Shown: positions 43,274 through 51,455 of the stretch, piece after piece
Layout: every line of letters starts with the position of its first letter
Position numbering within the stretch: position 1 is the stretch's first letter
Origin: Pseudofrankia sp. DC12
GTDB taxonomy: Bacteria; Actinomycetota; Actinomycetes; Frankiales; Frankiaceae
Direction of reading: 5' to 3'
Assembly: GCF_000966285.1 (NCBI RefSeq)
Contig: NZ_KQ031391.1
Coordinates: 3,135,208-3,199,207 of the forward strand
DNA length: 64,000 nt
The notes under the pieces: generated by a model
What the model saw: only the letters and a program-made list of their open reading frames with translations
Told to the model about the DNA's origin: nothing
The model's database searches: none
Translations under genes and position numbers: made by a program

Positions 43274-44293
43274 TCAGCCGGACGCCGCCTGGCCGCTGGG
43301 TGCAGGCCCGGCCCCGCACCCTGCGGGCATCGCGTCGTTGATGTAGTTGCTGGAGACCTGGAAGTCGGCGAAGTCGGCGTACTGGTCGGTGGGGCTTGCC
43401 CAGGTGGTGTCGGCGCCGCCGAAGAAGGTCGAGAAGAACAGGCCGTCGATCTGGAGGGACGCGCTGTCGCGGAACAGCAGGTTGTCGACCCGCAGGGCCT
43501 GCCGGCCGTCCATCCAGACCGTGATCGACCCGTCGGCCTTGCCCGGAGTGTTCAGACGGACCCGCTGCTGCATCGTCACCCACTGGCCCGGTGGAAAGCT
43601 CCAGCTTCCGGTGCCGATGTTGGTGCCGTGCACCTGCGAGGACGGTAGATAGGCGTATACCTCGCCGGCGCCCCCGGCCCGCCACATGTACCGGGTGGAC
43701 AGGCCGTTGGAGCCGTCGGGGATGTTGCCGCCCGCCACGTGGTCGCCGCCGAACAGGCCGGGCAGTTTCCCGCCCTTGTTGAACTGGAAGCCCAGCGGGA
43801 ATCGAATCCGGTAGCTGAGATGCAGGACGTCGGTCGGGCCGGATTTCAGCAGCAGGTAGACCTGCGCCCCACCGGTCGGCGCGTCCTCGTTGCGGACCGA
43901 GAGCTGGCTGGCCGAGCCCGCCGGGTAGCGGACCCGCAGGTACGTCGGCACGCACCGGTCGCCGCTGGCGACCAGGCGCACCTTGTCGAGGTTGAACGAG
44001 CCGCGGGACCGCATGACCAGGTCGTCCCCGAAGAACCGGGCCAGCGGCTCGGCCGGCGAGCCCGGCGAGCCCGGTGAGCCTGGCGAGGCTGGCTCGTCGG
44101 CGACGGCCGGCCCGGACCGCGACGCCGTCGGCGCGGATGTGGGCGCCGTGCTGGATGGACCGCCCTGGGGCCGGCCACCGGAACAGGCGGCCAGCCCGGC
44201 GAGGGCGGGCAGCACGACGAGAGTCACCCCGCGGAGCAGCCGCGACCGCCGGGCACTGGACCCGGGTCCCGCCAGCCGGGTCGGCTCGGTCAT
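43274..44293 (-). CDS. PL14-like polysaccharide lyase lipoprotein
   Basis: A 339-residue predicted secreted lipoprotein with lipobox LAAC after a hydrophobic stretch, then a Ser/Pro/Gly linker with PGSPGSPGS repeats. The domain matches the polysaccharide lyase 14 type: LSYRIRFPLGFQFNKGGKLP followed by GLFGGD, WVTMQQRVRLN, GSITVWMDGRQAL and FFSTFFGG. PL14 enzymes cut uronic-acid polymers such as alginate or glucuronan. ATG 44293 overlaps the acyltransferase stop (ATGA). As the last gene of the glycan operon it may trim or release the product, like AlgL. Confidence 0.78.
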   Translation of the reverse strand: MTEPTRLAGPGSSARRSRLLRGVTLVVLPALAGLAACSGGRPQGGPSSTAPTSAPTASRSGPAVADEPASPGSPGSPGSPAEPLARFFGDDLVMRSRGSFNLDKVRLVASGDRCVPTYLRVRYPAGSASQLSVRNEDAPTGGAQVYLLLKSGPTDVLHLSYRIRFPLGFQFNKGGKLPGLFGGDHVAGGNIPDGSNGLSTRYMWRAGGAGEVYAYLPSSQVHGTNIGTGSWSFPPGQWVTMQQRVRLNTPGKADGSITVWMDGRQALRVDNLLFRDSASLQIDGLFFSTFFGGADTTWASPTDQYADFADFQVSSNYINDAMPAGCGAGPAPSGQAASG

Positions 44294-46680
44294 CGCAGGA
44301 CGGCCCGCAGGGCTGGGCCGAGAAACGGCGCCAGCAGCGTCGCATACGTACCGGTGACATGGCTGTTGTCGGCGTAGACGACGGCATTGCCGATGACCGG
44401 TGGACACAGGTCGCGGACGCACAGCCAGGGCAGCGGGTCGATCAGCGTCGCGCCGCCGGCCAGCGCGCCGCGGTTCTCGACCTCACGCTGCGGCTCGGCG
44501 ATCTTCGACTTCTGGATGGTCACCATGCAGGACGCGACGTTCGTCGGGTGGCTGGCCAGGCAGTCCGGTACCTCGAAGCCGGGGAACGGGGTGTCGGCCA
44601 GGAACGCGACCTTCGCGCCGGTCGCCCGCAGCGTGCGCACCAGGTCGGTCGTCGCGCCCGGCCCGGCGGGAATCGCCTGGACTCTCGCCTCCGAGCCGAT
44701 CACGACCAGGCTCGGGTGCAGCGCCGCGATCCGGGCGAACACGGCGTCCCGCCAGGCATAGCACTCGGTGTATACCCGCTTGAGCTCGTCCAGGTAGAAG
44801 TTCGGGTAGTAGGGCGCTGGGCACCCACCTTTGGTGTACGGGACGAGTCGCCAGTGGGATTCCTTCGCGATCGCGTCCAGGGTGTTGAACCACTGGTTGG
44901 CGTGCGAGTCGCCGAACAGCACGACCGTCGACGACCCGGTCGGGTCACCGGCCACGCAGTCGACCGGCGTGCTGGACCTGATCGGCGTCCGGCACCTGTT
45001 CCCGCCGAGGTCGCCGGCCGCCTTCGCGAGCGACGGCGTCAGGCTCGCCGGCAGGTCCCGCAGCTGGGCCGACTGGGTGATCAGCGGCGTCAACGAGCTC
45101 GTGCCGACGCCCACGAACCGGGGCTGCGTCGTGATCCCGGCGGCCGTGGGCGCCGTGGGCGGAGCGCCGGCCGCGTCCAGCGCGCGCAGCGGTCCGCTGG
45201 CACCGCCGCCGGGCACCGTGTCGACGGCGGTCACCAGCAGCGCGAGCCCGGCGGCCGCGACAGCCAGCGCACCTCCGAGGCCGAGGCCCAGCGCCGGCCG
45301 GCGGACCAGCAGCGGCCTGGTCCTGACCGGGTTCTCCACCAGAAGGTAGGTGAGCCAGGCGAGCACCAGGGACACCCCGAGCGCCGCCAGCTTCTGGACG
45401 GTGGTGAACGGGTGGCCGGCGGCTTCCGGCCAGATCCGCAGCACCGGCCAGTGCCACAGGTACCACGAGTAGCTGAGCCGGCCGATCATCCGCAGCGGCG
45501 CACGGCCCAGCAGCAGTTCGGCCCCCTTCCGAGGCGCCGCGCAGCCACCCGCCACCACCAGCGCGGCCGCCCCGACGGGAAGCACCGCGGCCAGGCCTGG
45601 GTAGGCCGTGTCGTCGCCGTAGGTGAAGGCGGCGACGGCGACGCCGGCCAGGCCCAGCCAGGTGAGCTGGCTGGACAACGCCCGGCCCATCCGCTCGAAG
45701 GCCGGCGCCCAGACCGCGACCAGCGCGCCGAGGCCCAGCTCCCAGGCGCGGGTGTGACCGCCGAAGTAGGCCCACGGAGCGGACCGGGCCGTCACCACCA
45801 CGCTGAGCAGCAGCGATCCGGCGACGATCGCGAGCAGCACGAGCGCCACCGGGCCGCCACTGGGAGCGGGGCGGTCCGCCGGGCCGGCGCCGGCCTGGTG
45901 CGCTCCCGCCCGGTTCCGGCGGGCACCGAGCGCCGTGGCACCCGGAGTGACCAGCGTGAGCAGCAACGGCCAGACGAGGTAGAACTGCTCCTCCACCGCG
46001 AGCGACCAGTAGTGCTGCAGCGGTGACAGCGGGTCAGCGGACTGGAAGTAGTCGGTGCCGCTGTTGGCGAGCCGGAGGTTCACCGCCGAGAACGCGGCGT
46101 AGACGGCGTCCCAGGCGACGTCCCGGACGCGCAGCGGCGAGAGCCAGGCCCAGGACGCGAGGACCGTCGCCACGATCACCACCGCGGCCGCGGGCAGGAT
46201 TCGCCGGGCCCGGCGCGCGTAGAAGCGGCGGAACGAGATCCGGCCCCGGGCCGCCCGCTCGCGCAGCAGCTGCTGGGTGATAAGGAATCCGGAGATCACG
46301 AAGAAGACGTCGACGCCGACGAAGCCACCGGGGACGCCGAGATCCGAGTGCCCCAGGACCACGAGCAGCACGGCGACGGCGCGCAGGCCCTCGATGTCCG
46401 GCCGGAACTCGCGGGACCGCCGGTTGGCGCCAGCCGCGGCACCGGTACCCGCCTGCGACGTGCCGCGTTCGCCGGCCGGCCCGACGGCGGCCGGCCCGAC
46501 GGCGGGCGGCCCGACGGCGGGCGGACGCTCTGGGACCGGACTGGCGGCGGACCCGCCGCCAGCGGCGTCCGAGGCCGGTGGGCTGTCGGGGCTCCGGCCA
46601 GCCTGCCGCTCCGTCGCGTCCGGGCAGCGCGCGGACGGGACGGACGGAGCGAACAGGCGGATCTCCGGAGGCCTAGACAC
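44290..46680 (-). CDS. Acyltransferase-3 with C-terminal SGNH domain (OafA/YrhL type)
   Basis: Membrane O-acyltransferase, 796 residues. A low-complexity N-terminus with PPAVGP repeats is followed by about ten helices carrying the family motifs REFRPDIEGLRAVAV, GVDVFFVISGFLIT and WSLAVEEQFYLVWP. The extracytoplasmic SGNH domain has LFGDSHANQWF and ADNSHVTG (catalytic Ser, Asp and His). Such proteins acetylate exported polysaccharides. The GTG start overlaps the upstream beta-helix gene by eight bases, and the stop overlaps the lyase-like gene by four. Confidence 0.9.
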   Translation of the reverse strand: MSRPPEIRLFAPSVPSARCPDATERQAGRSPDSPPASDAAGGGSAASPVPERPPAVGPPAVGPAAVGPAGERGTSQAGTGAAAGANRRSREFRPDIEGLRAVAVLLVVLGHSDLGVPGGFVGVDVFFVISGFLITQQLLRERAARGRISFRRFYARRARRILPAAAVVIVATVLASWAWLSPLRVRDVAWDAVYAAFSAVNLRLANSGTDYFQSADPLSPLQHYWSLAVEEQFYLVWPLLLTLVTPGATALGARRNRAGAHQAGAGPADRPAPSGGPVALVLLAIVAGSLLLSVVVTARSAPWAYFGGHTRAWELGLGALVAVWAPAFERMGRALSSQLTWLGLAGVAVAAFTYGDDTAYPGLAAVLPVGAAALVVAGGCAAPRKGAELLLGRAPLRMIGRLSYSWYLWHWPVLRIWPEAAGHPFTTVQKLAALGVSLVLAWLTYLLVENPVRTRPLLVRRPALGLGLGGALAVAAAGLALLVTAVDTVPGGGASGPLRALDAAGAPPTAPTAAGITTQPRFVGVGTSSLTPLITQSAQLRDLPASLTPSLAKAAGDLGGNRCRTPIRSSTPVDCVAGDPTGSSTVVLFGDSHANQWFNTLDAIAKESHWRLVPYTKGGCPAPYYPNFYLDELKRVYTECYAWRDAVFARIAALHPSLVVIGSEARVQAIPAGPGATTDLVRTLRATGAKVAFLADTPFPGFEVPDCLASHPTNVASCMVTIQKSKIAEPQREVENRGALAGGATLIDPLPWLCVRDLCPPVIGNAVVYADNSHVTGTYATLLAPFLGPALRAVLR

Positions 46681-48190
46681 CGATGGTCGCCGCCGAGGAG
46701 TGTCGCCCGCGGCCGGCGGCGCGTCCCCGCCGCCGGCGCAGCCTGCGGGTGAGGCCGATCAGCACGGCGATCGTCACCGGCACCGGCGACCAGATCACGG
46801 CGAGCCGCCGGGGCAGCCAGGTGTCTCCGTTGCCGCTGACCTTGTTGCCCGCCAGCGAGATCCCCTGCGACGCGAGCTGGTTGCCAGAGATCTCGTTCCC
46901 GCGAAGGGTCACGCCCTCGTCGCCGCCGTCGCCGCGGACCATGACGCCGATCCGGTTGTGGGTGACGGTGTTGTCCGCCAGCAGGTTGTTCGGCGACGAG
47001 GCGAGTACCAGCCCGTCACCCCGGTTCCCGGTGACGGAGTTGCCGACGATGCGGTTACCGGTGCTCTCGGCGTCCATCATGATGCCGTTCAGGTAGTTGT
47101 CCCGCGCGACGTTGTCCTCGACCACGCTGTCGGTGACGTTGTCCGAGAAGATGATCCCGTGGCGGCCGTTGTGCTCGCTCAGGTTCTGCCGGACCACGAT
47201 CCGGGTCGAGCTCGAGTGCGGGTCCACGCCGTAGAGCGCGTTGTCGTGCAGCCAGTTGTTGGCGATCGTCACGTCGTGCGCGGCATCGGTGTAGGTCGCG
47301 ATGAACGTGTGGTCGACCTCGCTGTTGGTGATGCTTCCGCTGGCACCGTCGGTCCAGGAGACGCCATAGGAGCTGTTCCAGTCCCGACCGAGGGTGCTGA
47401 GGTGACTGTGGGAGATGATCAGCTGAGACCGGCTGGCCGCGACGATGAAGGGCTGCCGCTGGTCGACCGCCCGCTGCTCGGGGTCCGGGTTCGGTGCGCT
47501 GGGCCGGATGCTGACCCCGTCGATGGCGAGCGTTCCGCTCTCCGCACCCAGCAGGACGCCGCGCCGGGACTCCAGCACCAGGCTCGTGACGGGCGCGTCG
47601 ATCGTGAACGACGTCTGGCCGACGACGACCAGCGCGGCGTGCAGCACCGCGTGGCCCTTCCCGTCGTACTCCAGCCAGTCCGGGTCGTTGACGACCGACG
47701 CCAGCTGGGGCAGGGCGGTGACCGAGTCCCGCAGCGGGAAGCTGTGCCGGACCTGGCCGCCGACCAGCAGGTCGACGCCGGCCGGGCTGATCGAGATCGC
47801 CCGGATCGACGGGTCCGGCCTGCTGCTCCGGGTGTCGATGGTGTTCGGCTGCAGGCCGCCCTCGACGTTGCTGATCGGGTCGTAGGACGGCGTGTAGGCG
47901 TGCCGGTGGAAGAACTCGGACGTCGACGCGAGGCCCTGGTAGTGACGCCCGACCGTCACGGTCAGCACGCCCGCGGCGACCAAAGTCATGACCGTCACCA
48001 GCAGGTAGACGCCGCGGCCACGGGTGCCGGCGGCCGTGGCCCTGGCGGCGCGCGCGGCGGCCCGGCGGGCTCCGCCGGACCTCGCCGCCCCACCACCGAC
48101 CTCGTCGGCGGTGCCCGACCGCTGGACCGGGACGCGGACCGTCTCGGTCTGGTCCGTGCCCTCGTGGGCTCGCCTGGACGGGCCGGTCAT
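46673..48190 (-). CDS. Membrane-anchored parallel beta-helix protein (C5-epimerase/NosD-like)
   Basis: A 505-residue protein with an N-terminal helix (YLLVTVMTLVAAGVLTVTV, about 62-80), an extracytoplasmic right-handed parallel beta-helix and a C-terminal helix (VTIAVLIGLTRRLRRRRG). The helix shows repeated turns such as NWLHDNALYGVDPH, NLSEHNGRHGIIF, NVARDNYLNGIMM, NSVTGNRGDGLVL and NTVTHNRIGVMV. This is the PbH1/NosD pattern shared by mannuronan C5-epimerases (AlgG); DPHS is reminiscent of their active-site DPHD. Placement between a GT2 and an acyltransferase supports a polymer-modifying role. ATG 48190 overlaps the upstream stop by one base. Confidence 0.8.
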   Translation of the reverse strand: MTGPSRRAHEGTDQTETVRVPVQRSGTADEVGGGAARSGGARRAAARAARATAAGTRGRGVYLLVTVMTLVAAGVLTVTVGRHYQGLASTSEFFHRHAYTPSYDPISNVEGGLQPNTIDTRSSRPDPSIRAISISPAGVDLLVGGQVRHSFPLRDSVTALPQLASVVNDPDWLEYDGKGHAVLHAALVVVGQTSFTIDAPVTSLVLESRRGVLLGAESGTLAIDGVSIRPSAPNPDPEQRAVDQRQPFIVAASRSQLIISHSHLSTLGRDWNSSYGVSWTDGASGSITNSEVDHTFIATYTDAAHDVTIANNWLHDNALYGVDPHSSSTRIVVRQNLSEHNGRHGIIFSDNVTDSVVEDNVARDNYLNGIMMDAESTGNRIVGNSVTGNRGDGLVLASSPNNLLADNTVTHNRIGVMVRGDGGDEGVTLRGNEISGNQLASQGISLAGNKVSGNGDTWLPRRLAVIWSPVPVTIAVLIGLTRRLRRRRGRAAGRGRHSSAATIGV

Positions 48191-49452
48191 CAGGCGGCCC
48201 CGCGGACGAGCGGACGGCTGGACTCGCGCTGCCCGCTGGTCGCCGCGGTCTTGGCGATCACCTCGAAGCTGCGCGGGTTGCCCAGGTAGAGCGTGACGAT
48301 CAGCGCGACGATCGTGAACGTCGCCGTGACCGGGGAGAGCACCACCGCGGCGGCCGTCTGCGCCACCCGGTTCCACCAGAACTGCGCGGTGGTCTGCTCC
48401 GCCGTCCGCAGGCCGGCGTTCACCCAGCCGGACAGCGCGAAGTTCACCAGCCAGATCACGAGCGAGCACCAGAACAGCGAGTGCGCCCAGCCGGGCAGGT
48501 CGATCGTGTGGGTGAGGATCAGCGCCACGGACGTACCGGAGGCGAAGAAGGTGAACAGGCTGAGGAAATAGCGGATCGCGATCCGGGTCGCGGCGCCGCG
48601 CGGGAGCACGTCCCGGTTGACGATCGCGTGGATGTTGCCCCACATCCACCGGCGGCGCTGCTTGAAGTAGGCCTGCCAGGTCCACGGGGAGGTGAGCTGG
48701 ATGTACTCGTGGAAGAAGCCCCAGCGCAGCCCCTTCGCCGCCGCGTTGCAGCCGAAGGTCAGGTCCTCCGAGGCGAAGATCCGCCAGTTCCAGGTGACGG
48801 TCTCCTCGGTGTAGCCGGTGATCGTCAGGCCTTCGCCGTGCACGAACAGCGGCTTGCCGAAGATGCCCTGGAACGACGAGCAGTACGTCATGCAGTTGTG
48901 GAACCGCAGGTCGTCGACGTGGCTGAGCAGGAAGTGGCGCAGCGGGCGGACGCCATAGCCGATCCGCGGGGCGGTCACGCCCTGGCAGATGTCGTAGTCG
49001 CCAGCGTAGGCGGTCTCCAGGTACTCCCAGGTCGGCGACGTGTCGTCGTCCAGAAATGTGATCTTCGTGTCGCCCTGGTTGAAGCCGAGCTGCTGGCGGA
49101 CCAGCCGGCTGTACTCGAGCGCCCGGGCCTTGTACTGGGCAACGCACTCGAACTCCACGGGCACCGTGACGACGCGGTCGGCGTCCGGGTACACGTCGTC
49201 GTTGCCCGGCTCGTTCACCACCCAGAGCTGGTAGTTCATCGTCATCGGGTAGTCGCGGATCTCCCGGATGATCTCGTTCACCCGGTCCTGCTCGCGGCCC
49301 ACGGTCGTGATCTGGATGATGTAGCGGCTGAACAGGCCGGGGTTCTCCTTGTAGGCGGAGTGGAACCACCACTCCCCGACCGCGAGGATGAACACCTCGA
49401 TCAGCGGGCGCAGGAAGGCGACCAGGCCGAGCCACGGAAGCCAGTGCTTCAC
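48190..49452 (-). CDS. Processive-type membrane glycosyltransferase, family 2
   Basis: A 420-residue integral membrane GT2. It has an N-terminal helix, YIIQITTVGREQDRV at the start of the GT domain, FLDDDTSPTWEYL (metal-binding DDD), ASEDLTFG (catalytic-type ED) and YFKQRRRWMWGN (QRRRW polymer-binding motif). Three to four C-terminal helices follow. These are the motifs of polymer synthases such as Alg8, cellulose and hyaluronan synthase, and also of egghead-like mannosyltransferases. It is the likely polymerase of the operon. The GTG start overlaps the stop of the 63-codon repeat ORF (GTGA); GGGAGGT lies just upstream. Confidence 0.85.
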   Translation of the reverse strand: MKHWLPWLGLVAFLRPLIEVFILAVGEWWFHSAYKENPGLFSRYIIQITTVGREQDRVNEIIREIRDYPMTMNYQLWVVNEPGNDDVYPDADRVVTVPVEFECVAQYKARALEYSRLVRQQLGFNQGDTKITFLDDDTSPTWEYLETAYAGDYDICQGVTAPRIGYGVRPLRHFLLSHVDDLRFHNCMTYCSSFQGIFGKPLFVHGEGLTITGYTEETVTWNWRIFASEDLTFGCNAAAKGLRWGFFHEYIQLTSPWTWQAYFKQRRRWMWGNIHAIVNRDVLPRGAATRIAIRYFLSLFTFFASGTSVALILTHTIDLPGWAHSLFWCSLVIWLVNFALSGWVNAGLRTAEQTTAQFWWNRVAQTAAAVVLSPVTATFTIVALIVTLYLGNPRSFEVIAKTAATSGQRESSRPLVRGAA

Positions 49453-49640
49453 CGGCCACCTCCCGAACCAGCCGGGCCGGCTGTCGGGCCAGTTGCCGGG
49501 CGGCCTGTCGGGCCGCCCGTCGGCCGGGTTGTCGGGCCGCCCGTCGGGCGGGTTGTCGGGCCGCCCGTCGGGCGGGTTGTCGGGCCGGCTGTCTGGCGGG
49601 TTGTCGGGCCGGCTGTCTGGCGGTAGTCGGCGGGGGTCAT
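49449..49640 (-). CDS. 63-residue Pro/Thr repeat peptide, nested in operon
   Basis: A short ORF fills the gap between the dehydrogenase and the GT2 exactly. Its ATG overlaps the dehydrogenase stop (ATGA) and its TGA overlaps the GT2 GTG (GTGA). The peptide begins MTPADYRQTAGPTTRQT and continues in eight-residue repeats of the form GPTTRPTG, from six 24-bp DNA repeats (period 24 from about 49481 to 49624). The repeat period keeps the frame. I do not recognise a homolog. It may be a real small protein, or a coupling linker. Confidence 0.55.
   Translation of the reverse strand: MTPADYRQTAGPTTRQTAGPTTRPTGGPTTRPTGGPTTRPTGGPTGRPATGPTAGPAGSGGGR
49481..49624. repeat. 24-bp tandem repeats
   Basis: Units beginning TTGTCGGGCC or CTGTCGGGCC start at 49505, 49529, 49553, 49577 and 49601, with a degenerate first copy near 49481. 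Period is 24 throughout and there are no spacers. Confidence 0.9.
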
Positions 49641-50614
49641 CGCGCCGGGCTTTCCGCTGCCCTGGCGGAGAGCCGGCCGCCGGTCGACTGCTCGGGAATC
49701 TCGATCCGCGGCGGCCCGCCCGTCACCGCGCCAGCCGCGGCCGGCCCGGGGCCGGCCGACGGGCTCCCGACGAACCGGTCGTTCACCTCGATCACCGCGC
49801 GCAGCAGCGGCATCTCGATGTCGAGAGTGTCGGCGAAGCCGAGGAACGCCATGGTGTCCTTCGGCAGGCACGCCCCACCGTAGGGCGCGCCACCGCGGAT
49901 CCCGTAGGCGGGGTTGAACGACGCCTCCGCCGAGCGGGCCACCGTGTCGGCGATCTCGGCCAGGTCGAGGCCGGCCCGTTGCGCGACGGTGTGCATCTCG
50001 TTCCAGAACGAGATCTTGGTTGCGTTGAAGATGTTGTGCGCGCACTTGATGAACTCCGCGGTCATCGGCTCGGCGAAGACCCGCAGCTCGCCGCCGAACG
50101 GGGCGAACAGCTCGGCCAGCCGCTCGCGGACCCGCCTGTTGCGTGCACCGACGACGGTCATCCGGGGCCAGCGGAAATCCGCGGCGGCGGAGGCCGCGCG
50201 CAGGAACTCCGGGCTGCTCGCCAGCAGGAAGCCCTCGTCCTGGCGCAGCCCGGACTCCCGTTCCAGGACCGGGCCGACGAGACCCTCTGTGGTCCCCGGT
50301 GTCACCGTCGAACGGACAACGACCGTGTGCACCGCAGCGGCCTCGCGCAGCGCCCTGCCGACGGCGCGGGTGCCTTCCAGGAACGCGGTGAGGTCGTAGC
50401 GTGTGCCGTCGTTCGGCGTCGGCAGCGTCAGAAAGATGTAACCCGCTTCCTCGGCGGCGAGGCCGAGCCGGGCGCGAGCGTCCAGGCCCCAGGCGGTGAG
50501 GTCCTCGACGCGTTGGGGCGAGACGTCGACAAAGGTGACGCGGTGGCCGGCCTCGACGAAACCACGGCCGGTGGCCGTGCCGACGACACCGGACCCGATG
50601 ACAAATATTCTCAC
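49637..50614 (-). CDS. Nucleotide-sugar dehydrogenase (UDP-glucose/GDP-mannose type), short form
   Basis: Oxidises a nucleotide-linked sugar to its uronic acid with NAD. The 325 residues include the Rossmann start RIFVIGSGVVGTATG, the substrate segment FLTLPTPN, VVRSTVTPGTT, SSPEFLRAASAAADF, the lysine helix AEFIKCAHNIFNATKISF and the catalytic Cys in YGGACLPKDT (Cys249). The usual C-terminal UDP-binding domain (about 100 residues) is missing; after NDRFVGSP the sequence becomes low-complexity. GTG 50614 follows GAGGAG with an eight-base spacer. It is the first gene of the minus glycan operon and would supply its uronate donor. Confidence 0.85.
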   Translation of the reverse strand: MRIFVIGSGVVGTATGRGFVEAGHRVTFVDVSPQRVEDLTAWGLDARARLGLAAEEAGYIFLTLPTPNDGTRYDLTAFLEGTRAVGRALREAAAVHTVVVRSTVTPGTTEGLVGPVLERESGLRQDEGFLLASSPEFLRAASAAADFRWPRMTVVGARNRRVRERLAELFAPFGGELRVFAEPMTAEFIKCAHNIFNATKISFWNEMHTVAQRAGLDLAEIADTVARSAEASFNPAYGIRGGAPYGGACLPKDTMAFLGFADTLDIEMPLLRAVIEVNDRFVGSPSAGPGPAAAGAVTGGPPRIEIPEQSTGGRLSARAAESPAR

Positions 50615-51455
50615 TGGTTCACTCCTCGGACGCGCTGGTCCCGCGGCGCGCCGGTCGTCATGGGTGGCGCCAGGCCGGGCTGTTGCTGCTGCTCGGGCGA
50701 CGGCCAGCGGAGTTGGACTGGCAGCCGAAGAACCGCGACCCGTCGCGTGCCCGGTCGCCGGTATTTCCCGGTTTGGCGCGCGCGGGCCACTCACTCGGAT
50801 ACGCCGCGCAGTCACGAGATTACCTGGCTCGGCGCGGGATGGCCGGGATTCCGCTGGTAACAAGTCCGTGAATCAGGAGGCCAAAATCACTGCATTATCG
50901 TGATCGGCTGCCGAAAGGGCCATAAGGAGAAGATGGAACGCGGCGGAGAAATGGAGGCCAAGTCGTCCGCTATTCAGCTTCACGGGTGAAAACGTCCCGG
51001 CGCTGGCGCGTGGCGCGCTCGGGGTCGCGCTCGGGGTCGCGCTCGGGATGGCGACGCTCACCGCCTGCCTCCCGGCGTCGTTCCCGCCGCCGAGCCACCA
51101 GGGCACGGTCACCCGCCCGGTCACGCCCGCCGCCGGCCCGCTACCGGCCCGCTACCGGCAGCCTTGGCGCCGGGAACCGTCGGTGCCATGGCCGCCGTCT
51201 CGTCGGCCCGGCAGGTGCCGCAGGTCCTGGACCCTCTCGGAGTGGTGCCGGCGCAGGTCCTGGACCCTCTCGGAGTGGTGCCGGCGCAGGTCCTGGACCC
51301 TCTCGGAGTGGAAGCGGACCGGGGCCGCTCGCGTCACCGGCCCGCAGGCCCGCCCGGACGCCCCGGACGCCCCGGACGCCCCGGACGCCCCGGACGCCCC
51401 GGACGCCCCGGACGCCCCGGACGTCGAGGACACACGGCCGGAACCAGCCGTCCGG
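50615..51455. other. 841-base repeat-rich gap upstream of the glycan operon
   Basis: It holds the promoter region of the minus operon and several tandem repeats: three 12-bp units (51014-51048), three 33-bp units from 51221, and seven 9-bp GCCCCGGAC units (51360-51422). The plus frame from 51164 reads QVLDPLGVVPA repeated and then Gly-Arg-Pro triplets, which is periodic because 33 and 9 are multiples of three. I see no ribosome site or conserved domain, so no gene is called. Confidence 0.5.
51221..51422. repeat. 33-bp and 9-bp tandem repeats
   Basis: A 33-bp unit starting CAGGTCCTGGACCCTCTCGG occurs at 51221, 51254 and 51287 (last partial). It is followed by GCCCCGGAC repeated seven times from 51360. 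Confidence 0.9.

Noticed and set aside
46277-48289. 670-codon plus frame opposite the acyltransferase and beta-helix genes
   Set aside because: Mirror of real genes with no domain and no ribosome site.
49481-49624. CRISPR-like array
   Set aside because: Repeats are contiguous with no spacers and no cas genes are present.
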